Positions 1-5,091 of a stretch of 5,164 nucleotides of DNA are shown piece by piece (the first letter of the stretch is position 1; each line of letters opens with the position of its first letter). Origin of the DNA: Anaerolineae bacterium. GTDB lineage: Bacteria > Chloroflexota > Anaerolineae > SpSt-313. A program made the translations under genes and the position numbers. The notes below the pieces were generated by a model. It made no database searches, was not told where the DNA came from, and was given only the letters and a program-made list of their open reading frames with translations. The stretch covers positions 1 to 5,164 of the forward strand of contig JAIMBM010000274.1 of NCBI GenBank assembly GCA_023511475.1, written 5' to 3'.

Positions 1-284
1 CACAACCTGTGGTGCCATGCCGCTGCTGCAGTGCCATCCCTAGACACCACTGGACCGGTTACCCGCTGCGCAAGCCCGACCTTTTTGGGCAGGTTTTCTC
101 AGAGCCGAGTCGGACCCCTCCCGCAAATCCTTGGATCCGCGGCGATCGCGGGCGTGGGTTCCCCAGGCTGGCGGCGCGTGAGCGCCCGAGGCCGTAGCCG
201 TGCGGGGGCCGGCAGACGGGCCCCCGCAGGTTGCAGGCCGCGTTCAGGCGCGGGTTGCGCCGGGGATGGCCGTGGTTCGCGCGA
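1..284. other. Non-coding left flank, downstream of the M42 gene cluster
   Basis: No open frame here looks like protein. The short plus-strand frames give Arg/Pro-rich translations typical of random GC-rich DNA, and the minus strand has no open frame of useful length. I looked for tRNA, SRP RNA, tmRNA, RNase P and common riboswitch cores on both strands and found none. The only clear structure is the GC hairpin at 201-228. A small inverted repeat, CCGCG/CGCGG, lies at 137-151 and contains the octamer GCGATCGC. The stretch is most simply the 3' flank of the minus-strand operon. A gene starting at or beyond base 1 cannot be excluded. Confidence 0.6.
201..228 (-). terminator. GC-rich hairpin after the last M42 gene, possible terminator
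   Basis: A perfect 10-bp inverted repeat (TGCGGGGGCC at 201-210, GGCCCCCGCA at 219-228) encloses an 8-base loop. It starts 56 bases past the stop codon of the last M42 gene. There is no T-tract after it on the minus strand, so it is not a textbook intrinsic terminator. High-GC bacteria often use such U-poor hairpins, and its position at the end of the gene run fits transcription termination or 3'-end protection of the mRNA. The terminator role is inference; the hairpin itself is seen directly. Confidence 0.4.
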
Positions 285-1283
285 TCAGCCTATCTCCGCC
301 GGGCTCCGGAGGACGGCCACCAGCAGACGCACGGCGCCCAGCACATCCTCATAGTCCACCATCTCGGAGGGCGTGTGCACGTAGCGCGTCGGGATCGAGA
401 GGACGCCTGCTGGAACCCCCGCCCGGGTCGTCTGCATGACGGCAGCGTCGGTAGTGCCGCCCTCGAGGACCTCGAGCTGGTACGGAATGCCCTCCCTCTC
501 GGCCGTCTCCACGAGCCATCGCCGCACGCCGGGGTGCGACAGCATCCCACGGTCTTTCACCTTCACCGCCGGACCCGACCCAAGGCTGACCGCCATCGTC
601 CGCGCCTCGGGAGTATCGCCCGTTGTTGTGACGTCGACCGCGATCCCCACCTCAGCATCAACGCCGTAGGCCGAGGTCTGTGCGCCGCGCAGGCCGACTT
701 CCTCCTGCACAGTGAAGACAAAGTGCACCTCGTGGGGCGTCTCGCCCAGCTCCTTGAGCACCTCTACCAGCACGGCGCAGCCGATACGGTCGTCCATGGC
801 CTTCGCCACGAGGCGGCCGCCGAGGTCCACAAACGGTCGATCAAAGCAGGCGACGTCGCCAACCTTGACCGGTGCGCTGTCCCTATCCTGTGCTCCCACA
901 TCGATAAAGAGCTGGTCGAAGCGCGGCAGGTCGCCCTCGACGCGCTTTTCCTCGCTGCCGATCACCCCGATCCGGCCGTCGGCGAAACGGACGCGGCTGC
1001 CGATCAGTGTCTGGCGCGGCACGCCGCCTATGGAGCCGAACCGCGCAAAGCCGCCGGAGTCGACATGGCTGACCACGATGCCAATCTCATCCATGTGCGC
1101 CGCCAGCATCACCCGGCGACCGCCGGCACCTTTGCGGCCCACGGTTGCTATCAGGTTGCCCAGCGCATCTGTGCGGACCTCGCGGGCCACCTTCCGAACC
1201 TCGGCGGCGATCAGCTCGCGCACCCGATCCTCAGATCCGGCCGGGCCGAACGCCTCCACCAGGCTCTTGATTAGCTCCTTCAC
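285..1283 (-). CDS. M42 family metallo-aminopeptidase (third of three)
   Basis: A 332-residue cytosolic peptidase of the M42 (TET/YsdC/FrvX-like) family, which removes N-terminal residues from peptides using two divalent metals, usually Zn or Co. All active-site positions are visible: His63 and Asp65 in AHMDEIG, the bridging Asp164 in KAMDDR, catalytic base Glu194 and ligand Glu195 in TVQEEVGLRGA, ligand Asp217 in AVDVT, and His303 in YVHTP. The stretch between HMDE and KAMDDR (about residues 72-158) is the usual inserted oligomerisation domain. There is no signal peptide. The length is normal for the family. The GTG start overlaps the previous gene's stop by 4 bases (GTGA) and has an ideal AAGGAGG site 9 bases upstream, so translation is probably coupled. 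Family members are often misnamed endoglucanase or cellulase (CelM); nothing here suggests a glycosidase. Exact substrate preference cannot be read from the sequence. Confidence 0.95.
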   Translation of the reverse strand: MKELIKSLVEAFGPAGSEDRVRELIAAEVRKVAREVRTDALGNLIATVGRKGAGGRRVMLAAHMDEIGIVVSHVDSGGFARFGSIGGVPRQTLIGSRVRFADGRIGVIGSEEKRVEGDLPRFDQLFIDVGAQDRDSAPVKVGDVACFDRPFVDLGGRLVAKAMDDRIGCAVLVEVLKELGETPHEVHFVFTVQEEVGLRGAQTSAYGVDAEVGIAVDVTTTGDTPEARTMAVSLGSGPAVKVKDRGMLSHPGVRRWLVETAEREGIPYQLEVLEGGTTDAAVMQTTRAGVPAGVLSIPTRYVHTPSEMVDYEDVLGAVRLLVAVLRSPAEIG

Positions 1284-2320
1284 TGCTCCAGGCCTCCTTG
1301 CAGACGCTGCAACGTGCCACGCATCAGCCGAACGGTGTTCTCGAAATCGTTGAGGCTCATCACCGATACGGGCGAGTGGATGTAGCGCGCAGGCACTGCC
1401 ACCACCCCGCAGGGGACTCCTTCCCGCTGGACGTGAATCGCCCCGGCATCGGTGCTGCCGATGCCGGGCTGCTTCACCTGGAAGGGGACGCCCTGCGCTT
1501 CGGCCTCGGAGATGAGCATCTGCACCAGCCGTCGATCACAGATCACTGAGCGGTCCATGATCGTAAGGGCCGGCCCCGCCCCGAGCCGCGTCGTGGGACT
1601 CGTATCCTTCTCCTTCGGGCTATCGTCGCACACCGTGCCCTCGAGCACAAAGGCCACATCGGGCTCGACGGCGTAGGCCGCGACGCGGGCCCCTCGCAGG
1701 CCAACCTCCTCCTGCACAGTGAAGGCGGCATAGAGGTCAAAGGGGTAGCTATCGGCGAGGAGCTCGGCCAACACAGCGCAGCCCGCTCTGTCGTCAAAGG
1801 CCTTGCCCTTCACAGTCCGCAGGCCGCCCTCGTCCAGCGGCTCGAAAGCAGTGGCGAAGGACGCGTACATCCCCGGCCTGACCCTGCGCTGCGCCTCCTC
1901 CCCCGACATGCCGGCGTCGATCGCGAGTTGCTCGAACTTGAGCACCCGGTCCCGCTCGCCCGGCTCGAGGAGATGGACCGGCTTGACCCCGATCACCCCC
2001 GGGATGCGCTCCTCGCCGATGCGCACGACTTTGGCCACGACCACTCGCGGATCCACGCCCCCAACAGGAGCGAAGCGGATGAAGCCGTCGCGCTCGACCT
2101 TGGTCACCATCAGGCCGACTTCATCCATATGGGCGGCCACCATCACCTTCGCCGGTCCTGCCCCGGAGCGGCTGCGCCGGTACTTCACAGCGACGAGGTT
2201 GCCCAGAGCGTCGATGCGGTACTCGTCGACCCGGTCCTCGATCGCCCTAATCAGAATGTCGCGGACGGCTTTCTCGCACCCCGACACGCCATCCGCTTCG
2301 ACAAGCTCTCTCAGCAACAC
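1280..2320 (-). CDS. M42 family metallo-aminopeptidase (second of three), Glu-ligand variant
   Basis: A 346-residue M42 aminopeptidase homologous to both neighbours. Visible active-site residues are His64 and Asp66 (AHMDEVG), bridging Asp176 (KAFDDR), base Glu204 and ligand Glu205 (TVQEEVGLRGA), and His315 (YIHSP). The fifth ligand position, Asp in the other two proteins (IDVT/VDVT), is here Glu227 in the sequence VLEGTVCDD. Asp or Glu at the equivalent ligand is known among clan MH peptidases, so the enzyme is probably active, but metal preference or rate may differ. Residues about 73-170 form the inserted oligomerisation domain. The GTG start at 2320 overlaps the previous gene by 10 bases and follows GGGAGGG with 5 bases between. 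It gives the family-typical N-terminus MLLRELVEADGVSG. TTG at 2317 is a less likely alternative. No signal peptide or membrane segment is seen, so the protein is cytosolic. Confidence 0.95.
   Translation of the reverse strand: MLLRELVEADGVSGCEKAVRDILIRAIEDRVDEYRIDALGNLVAVKYRRSRSGAGPAKVMVAAHMDEVGLMVTKVERDGFIRFAPVGGVDPRVVVAKVVRIGEERIPGVIGVKPVHLLEPGERDRVLKFEQLAIDAGMSGEEAQRRVRPGMYASFATAFEPLDEGGLRTVKGKAFDDRAGCAVLAELLADSYPFDLYAAFTVQEEVGLRGARVAAYAVEPDVAFVLEGTVCDDSPKEKDTSPTTRLGAGPALTIMDRSVICDRRLVQMLISEAEAQGVPFQVKQPGIGSTDAGAIHVQREGVPCGVVAVPARYIHSPVSVMSLNDFENTVRLMRGTLQRLQGGLEQ
1293..1299 (-). promoter_or_regulatory. Shine-Dalgarno site of the third M42 gene
   Basis: AAGGAGG, a full match to the anti-SD sequence, lies 9 bases before the GTG at 1283 and inside the coding end of the preceding M42 gene. 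It fixes the start and is the strongest ribosome site in the window. The third peptidase may therefore be translated at least as well as the genes upstream of it. Confidence 0.85.
1442..1468. repeat. Perfect 11-bp inverted repeat within the second M42 gene
   Basis: CCCGGCATCGG (1442-1452) and CCGATGCCGGG (1458-1468) are exact reverse complements around a 5-base loop, TGCTG. The hairpin lies in the codons for PGIGSTDAG (residues 285-293), a conserved Gly/Ser/Thr-Asp-Ala loop of M42 enzymes. GC-rich codons for Pro, Gly, Ser and Ala could produce it by chance. It could also slow translation or be an mRNA processing point. The repeat is seen directly and its function is unknown. Confidence 0.5.
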
Positions 2321-3408
2321 GTCGGCCCTCCCTGCCCGTTCAGGCGCCGCACCTGCACCCCGAGCTCACTGGCAAAGCTCTCATCCAGCCCGCAGATGAA
2401 CTCGGCCATGAGGTGGCCCGTCCGCTCAACATCGCGCACGTCGACGGTCTCGACCGGCGTGTGCATGTACCGCAGCGGGATCGACAAGAGAGCCGTCGGT
2501 ATCCCCTCGCGGGTCACCTGGATCGCCCAGGCATCCGTTCCGCTGCGGCCGGGGATCGGGTCGATCTGATGCGGTATCTCCAGCGCCTTCGCCGTCTCTA
2601 CCAGCCGCTCGTGCACCTTCGGGTGAAAGTTCGGCCCCAGCCCGATGGGCGGGCCGCCTCCCATCTCCACAGTCTCATACTCCGGCACGCCGAACTGGTT
2701 GCCAAAGGTCACGTCTATGGCGATCCCCAGATGCGGGGCCACTCCAAAGGCGCTGGTCATTGCCCCTCGCAGCCCGACCTCCTCCTGGACGGTGGCCACT
2801 CCGTACACATCCCACTGGTGACGCCTCTTCTTCAGGAGGTCCAGACAGAAGCCAATGGCGGCGACTGCCGCCCGGTCATCAAGGGCCTTGGCCGCGAGCC
2901 GCCCGCCCGCCAGCTCGATCTGCTCCCGGCGCACGGTCACGAAATCGCCCACGCGCACCAGCTCGCGCAGTGGCTCCTGCTCGTAGCCGACGTCTATGAA
3001 GAGCTCTTGTAGCGGCACGACGCGCTCGTTCTCAGCCGGCGTCAGGACGTGAGGAGGCCGGCACCCGATCACCCCCCGCAACAGGCGCCGGCCGTGCACC
3101 AGGACCTCCTGCCCGAGCAGCGTCCGCACATCGAACCCGCCGACGGTTGTGAAGCGGAGGAACCCTTCCTCCACCTTCGTCACCATCAGGCCGATCTCGT
3201 CCATGTGGCCGGCAAGCATGACCCGAGGGTGCTCCCCCGAGGGCAGGCCTTCGCCCCGCTTGAGCGCAATGATGTTCCCCATCACATCGCTCCGGACCTC
3301 GTCCGCCAGGGTGCGGAAGGCCTCGGCCACGATGCCGCCCACCTCGCCCTCGGCACCAGAGACTCCGCTGGCCTCGGTGATCCTCTTAAGGAACTCGGCA
3401 ACCTTCAC
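2311..3408 (-). CDS. M42 family metallo-aminopeptidase (first of three)
   Basis: A 365-residue M42 aminopeptidase with a complete two-metal site: His68 and Asp70 in GHMDEIG, bridging Asp177 in KALDDR, base Glu209 and ligand Glu210 in TVQEEVGLRGA, Asp232 in AIDVT, and His316 in YMHTPVE. The motifs SGTDAWAIQ (289-297) and SIPLRYMHTPVE (309-320) are typical of the TET-like branch. The inserted oligomerisation domain spans roughly residues 76-172. I start it at GTG 3408 rather than at GTG 3441: the later codon has AAAGGAG 9 bases upstream and gives a family-like N-terminus (MKVAEFLKRITEASGVSG), while the longer form adds 11 basic, Pro-rich residues that read through the ribosome site. It is slightly long at the C-terminus, with a tail of about 20 residues ending in Cys-Cys that overlaps the next gene's ribosome site. 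Cytosolic peptide trimming is the expected role; substrate is unknown. Confidence 0.95.
   Translation of the reverse strand: MKVAEFLKRITEASGVSGAEGEVGGIVAEAFRTLADEVRSDVMGNIIALKRGEGLPSGEHPRVMLAGHMDEIGLMVTKVEEGFLRFTTVGGFDVRTLLGQEVLVHGRRLLRGVIGCRPPHVLTPAENERVVPLQELFIDVGYEQEPLRELVRVGDFVTVRREQIELAGGRLAAKALDDRAAVAAIGFCLDLLKKRRHQWDVYGVATVQEEVGLRGAMTSAFGVAPHLGIAIDVTFGNQFGVPEYETVEMGGGPPIGLGPNFHPKVHERLVETAKALEIPHQIDPIPGRSGTDAWAIQVTREGIPTALLSIPLRYMHTPVETVDVRDVERTGHLMAEFICGLDESFASELGVQVRRLNGQGGPTCC
2326..2332 (-). promoter_or_regulatory. Shine-Dalgarno site of the second M42 gene
   Basis: GGGAGGG lies 5 bases before the GTG at 2320, inside the last codons of the first M42 gene. It encodes part of that protein's Gly-rich tail. 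This supports the GTG start and translational coupling. Confidence 0.7.
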
Positions 3409-3417
3409 CCTTCTGCT

Positions 3418-3424
3418 CTCCTTT
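3418..3424 (-). promoter_or_regulatory. Shine-Dalgarno site that decides the start of the first M42 gene
   Basis: AAAGGAG lies 9 bases before GTG 3408 and within the 33-base gap after the zinc-finger gene's stop. The upstream alternative GTG 3441 directly abuts that stop and has no comparable site, so 3408 is preferred. Confidence 0.8.
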
Positions 3425-3441
3425 GGGCCGGCCGGGCGCAC

Positions 3442-3666
3442 TCAGCCGCGCACCAGCGTATCCGGTTGGCAGCCCCGACAAAAGCTGGTTATCCGCTGCC
3501 GCGCCCGCAGCTCCGAAATGGTGCGCCCGCAGCGCGAGCACTTGGCTCCCCCACGCCCGTGAACTCGCAGGTGGTCCTGCACCTCTACATCGATGCGCTC
3601 TCCGACGCGCGCGCGGAGCATTGCGACCGCCTCGCTCAAGAAGGTGCGCATCGCCTCGCATGGCAC
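3442..3666 (-). CDS. Small stand-alone Fpg-type zinc-finger protein
   Basis: A 74-residue protein whose C-terminal half is the zinc finger that ends formamidopyrimidine-DNA glycosylase (Fpg/MutM). LRVHGRGGAKC matches the Fpg strand usually written as L-x-V-Y-G-R-x-G-x-x-C. The cysteines Cys43, Cys46, Cys63 and Cys66 have the Fpg spacing C-x2-C-x16-C-x2-C. Arg58 in QRITSFC sits where Fpg has the Arg that inserts into DNA. The N-terminal half (about residues 5-30) is a predicted helix plus short strand and lacks the Fpg catalytic Pro/Glu N-terminus and the helix-two-turn-helix, so glycosylase activity is not expected. It may bind DNA or RNA, or be the remnant of a lost fpg gene. The gene lies 21 bases after rnhB and 33 before the M42 run, so it is probably co-transcribed. 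The start is uncertain: GTG 3666 is the first after an in-frame stop, and ATG 3651 (69 residues) is also possible. Neither has a well-spaced ribosome site. The frame itself is well supported by the motif. Confidence 0.8.
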   Translation of the reverse strand: MPCEAMRTFLSEAVAMLRARVGERIDVEVQDHLRVHGRGGAKCSRCGRTISELRARQRITSFCRGCQPDTLVRG

Positions 3667-3687
3667 GCCTCACCGGCATGCCCCCAG

Positions 3688-4344
3688 CTAGCCGGGGCCA
3701 GCCTCATCCTCTGCGCCCAAGAGCGCGGCCACAGGCGCAAAGGTGCGCCGGTGGATGGGGCACGGTCCCAGGCTGGCCAGCGCCCGCCGATGCAGCGATG
3801 TGGCGTACCCCTTGTGCACGGCAAAGCCATAGCCCGGCCACGCCCGGTCGAACAGATCCATCCATTCGTCGCGTTTGACCTTGGCCAGGATGGAAGCTGC
3901 CGCAATCGTGAGGGACAGCCTGTCTCCCTTGACGATGGCCAGTTGGGGATAGGGGGATTCGGGCAGGGAGAGCGCGTCAATGAGCAGGAAATCCGGCTCG
4001 GGGACGAGTGCCCGCACAGCGCGGCCCATGGCCCGCCGTGTCGCGACGACTATGCCCGCCTGGTCGATCTCCCACGAAGGCGCGACACCCACGCCCATCG
4101 AAACCGAGACCCCTTCGATCTCGCGCAACAGGCGGTCGCGCTGCCGGGGAGTGAGCAGCTTGGAGTCCGTCACTTCACGGAGGCGTTCCAACAGGCTGGC
4201 CGAGTCCAGCCGAAGGATGACCGCTGCCGCGACGACGGGTCCCGCCAGGCACCCTCGCCCGGCCTCGTCAACGCCCGCAACAAGCCCGTACCCTCGGGCT
4301 CTCGCACGCCGCTCCGCCGCCAGAGACGGTCGTACCACCACCAT
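3688..4344 (-). CDS. rnhB: Ribonuclease HII
   Basis: RNase HII, 218 residues, cuts the RNA strand of RNA-DNA hybrids and starts ribonucleotide excision repair by nicking 5' of a single embedded ribonucleotide; cytosolic and metal-dependent. The motifs are in order: GVDEAGRG (catalytic Asp26 and Glu27, with the G29-R30-G31 substrate-sensing loop), DSKLLTPRQRD (60-70), Asp123 in FLLIDAL, Asp141 in IVKGD, AAASILAKVKRDEWM (148-162), YGFAVHKGYAT (172-182, with the conserved Tyr180), and HRRTFAPV near the end. All four acidic catalytic residues are present. The length is normal. The ATG start has GGAG 9 bases upstream. A Cys follows GRG where many homologues have Pro. rplS upstream is a common neighbour of rnhB. 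I see no internal promoter, so it probably depends on read-through from rplS. Confidence 0.97.
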   Translation of the reverse strand: MVVVRPSLAAERRARARGYGLVAGVDEAGRGCLAGPVVAAAVILRLDSASLLERLREVTDSKLLTPRQRDRLLREIEGVSVSMGVGVAPSWEIDQAGIVVATRRAMGRAVRALVPEPDFLLIDALSLPESPYPQLAIVKGDRLSLTIAAASILAKVKRDEWMDLFDRAWPGYGFAVHKGYATSLHRRALASLGPCPIHRRTFAPVAALLGAEDEAGPG

Positions 4345-4488
4345 CCGCTAGCGCTCCGCCAGGTCGGCCGGGAACCCACCACGGCCACGACGGCGCACGA
4401 CACCGCCGCTCTGTGCATGTCCTCCCACCGGAAGGCTCCAGCGCTGAACCGCGCCGGCGGGGACGCCCATCAGAGCCTGCGACGGGAG
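4345..4488. other. 144-bp gap between rplS and rnhB, no supported gene
   Basis: In many bacteria signal peptidase I or the GTPase YlqF/RbgA lies between rplS and rnhB; neither is present here. No strong hairpin with a T-tract and no clear -35/-10 pair is visible on the minus strand, so read-through from rplS is likely. A 40-codon minus-strand frame (ATG at 4470 to TAG at 4348) fills most of the gap and ends 3 bases before the rnhB ATG. Its translation is Gly/Arg-rich without a recognisable motif, so I do not call it a gene. Confidence 0.6.
4354..4357 (-). promoter_or_regulatory. Shine-Dalgarno site of rnhB
   Basis: GGAG lies 9 bases before the ATG at 4344 and supports that start over later GTG codons at residues 2-4. 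Confidence 0.65.
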
Positions 4489-4887
4489 CTACTCAGCCGC
4501 CGGCTCGGGAGAGGCCTGAGCCGCGCTGGTCGGGGCTGGCTGGCGCCGCTCCCGGAGGCGTGCCGCCTTCCCTCGTCGTCCCCGCAGGTAGTAGAGCTTG
4601 GCTCGCCGCACCTGCCCATGCCGCAGGACTTCGACCTTCTCGAGCCTCGGAGAATGGAAGGCAAACGTCCGCTCGACTCCCACACCATGCGCAGCGATGC
4701 GGCGCACCGTAAAGGTCGCATCAGCGCCACCACCGTGCAGGCCGATCACGACACCCTGGAACGTCTGGACGCGCTCGCGCTCACCCTCGACAATGCGGTT
4801 ATGCACCCGCACGGTATCCCCGGGGCGCAGGGGCGGGATATTCGGATTGGATTCTGGGCGCGAAAGCGCCCTCATAATGTCGGCCAC
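4489..4887 (-). CDS. rplS: 50S ribosomal protein L19
   Basis: L19 of the large ribosomal subunit, located at the 30S-50S interface. The protein has the full family pattern: RPGDTVRV (21-28), EGERERVQTFQGVVI (34-48), FTVRRI (59-64), GVGVERTFAFHSP (68-80) and the signature GQVRRAKLYYLRGRRGKAAR (91-110). I start it at GTG 4887, giving 132 residues. The N-terminus MADIMRAL then lines up with the MSNIIKQL start of E. coli L19, and the upstream sequence GGGGAAAGG can serve as a ribosome site. An upstream in-frame TTG at 4908 would add 7 residues and lie about 9 bases from the predicted transcription start, so it is less likely. The protein runs about 17-20 residues past the usual end with a Pro/Ala/Ser/Glu tail, probably disordered. 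No trmD is visible upstream, unlike the common rpsP-rimM-trmD-rplS order. Confidence 0.97.
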   Translation of the reverse strand: MADIMRALSRPESNPNIPPLRPGDTVRVHNRIVEGERERVQTFQGVVIGLHGGGADATFTVRRIAAHGVGVERTFAFHSPRLEKVEVLRHGQVRRAKLYYLRGRRGKAARLRERRQPAPTSAAQASPEPAAE

Positions 4888-4923
4888 ATTGACACCGCCT
4901 TTCCCCAAGAGTCACAAAGCGCA

Positions 4924-4952
4924 AGTATAACACCGGCGCCCTCTGCTGGCAA
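4924..4952 (-). promoter_or_regulatory. Sigma-70-type promoter of rplS and probably the whole gene run
   Basis: On the minus strand TTGCCA (4952-4947) and TATACT (4929-4924) are separated by exactly 17 bases, close to the consensus TTGACA-17-TATAAT. Transcription would start near 4917, leaving a leader of about 30 bases before GTG 4887. It is the only convincing promoter seen in the window, so the downstream rnhB, zinc-finger and M42 genes may depend on it. The boxes are seen directly; activity is inference. Confidence 0.7.
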
Positions 4953-5029
4953 ATGGGATGGGCGAGTGACTGGCCAGACCCGCAGGCTCGCGGTCCCGGC
5001 TGCCACTGTGGTGCTGCCCCCACCCCGCG

Positions 5030-5070
5030 CCCTTCCCCGAGCGGGCACGTCGTGCCCGCTCGGGGAAGGG
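5030..5070. repeat. Perfect long palindrome upstream of rplS (terminator or dispersed repeat)
   Basis: Bases 5030-5049 and 5051-5070 are exact reverse complements, 20 bases each, around a single T. As RNA this would be a 19-bp stem with a 3-base loop. It has the form CCCTTCCCCGAG...CTCGGGGAAGGG. No T-tract follows it on either strand. It could end transcription of the gene to the right before the rplS promoter, or belong to a family of dispersed palindromic elements like REP sequences. The symmetry is seen directly. Whether it recurs elsewhere in the genome cannot be told from one copy. Confidence 0.85.
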
Positions 5071-5076
5071 GGTATA

Positions 5077-5091
5077 GGGGACAGGGTCCCC
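5077..5091. repeat. Small hairpin beside the long palindrome
   Basis: GGGGAC (5077-5082) and GTCCCC (5086-5091) pair around a 3-base loop, AGG. It is only 6 bases from the long palindrome, with GGTATA between. The two hairpins together may form one tandem-stem element. A short stem like this could arise by chance in GC-rich DNA. Confidence 0.55.

Noticed and set aside
1..36. Minus-strand ATG near the left edge that stays open to base 1 (MALQQRHGTTGC)
   Set aside because: Only 12 codons are visible, the ribosome site is not properly spaced, and nothing is recognisable.
1..120. Possible tRNA or riboswitch in the left flank, prompted by short self-complementary stretches such as GTGGTG/CACCAC
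   Set aside because: No T-loop GGTTCGA-type sequence, no cloverleaf arms and no conserved riboswitch core could be found on either strand.
142..149. GCGATCGC octamer, known as HIP1 in cyanobacteria
   Set aside because: A single copy in 5 kb of GC-rich DNA is expected by chance and gives no support for a cyanobacterial origin.
231..1274. Plus-strand open frame of 347 codons opposite the third M42 gene, longer than that gene
   Set aside because: It is the antisense shadow of a well-supported M42 gene with all catalytic motifs. Its translation is His/Ala/Arg-rich without a family motif. Long antisense frames are common opposite GC-rich genes.
712..1353. Plus-strand open frame of 213 codons
   Set aside because: Ser/Arg/Thr/Pro-rich antisense shadow of the third M42 gene and the end of the second; no recognisable domain.
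1928..2569. Plus-strand open frame of 213 codons
   Set aside because: It spans the junction of two M42 genes in antisense, has no motif, and shadows their codon bias.
285..3408. Endoglucanase/cellulase (CelM) label for the M42 genes
   Set aside because: The two-metal peptidase ligands and the EE catalytic pair are all present and no glycosidase motif is seen.
3149..3562. Plus-strand 137-codon frame
   Set aside because: Antisense to the first M42 gene and the zinc finger; low-complexity Ser/Pro/Arg translation, no motif.
3386..3679. Minus-strand 97-codon frame starting near the zinc-finger gene with a decent ribosome site
   Set aside because: It overlaps the zinc-finger gene in another frame, gives an Arg/Ala-rich sequence without motif, and runs into the first M42 gene's 5' end. 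The Fpg finger motif supports the other frame.
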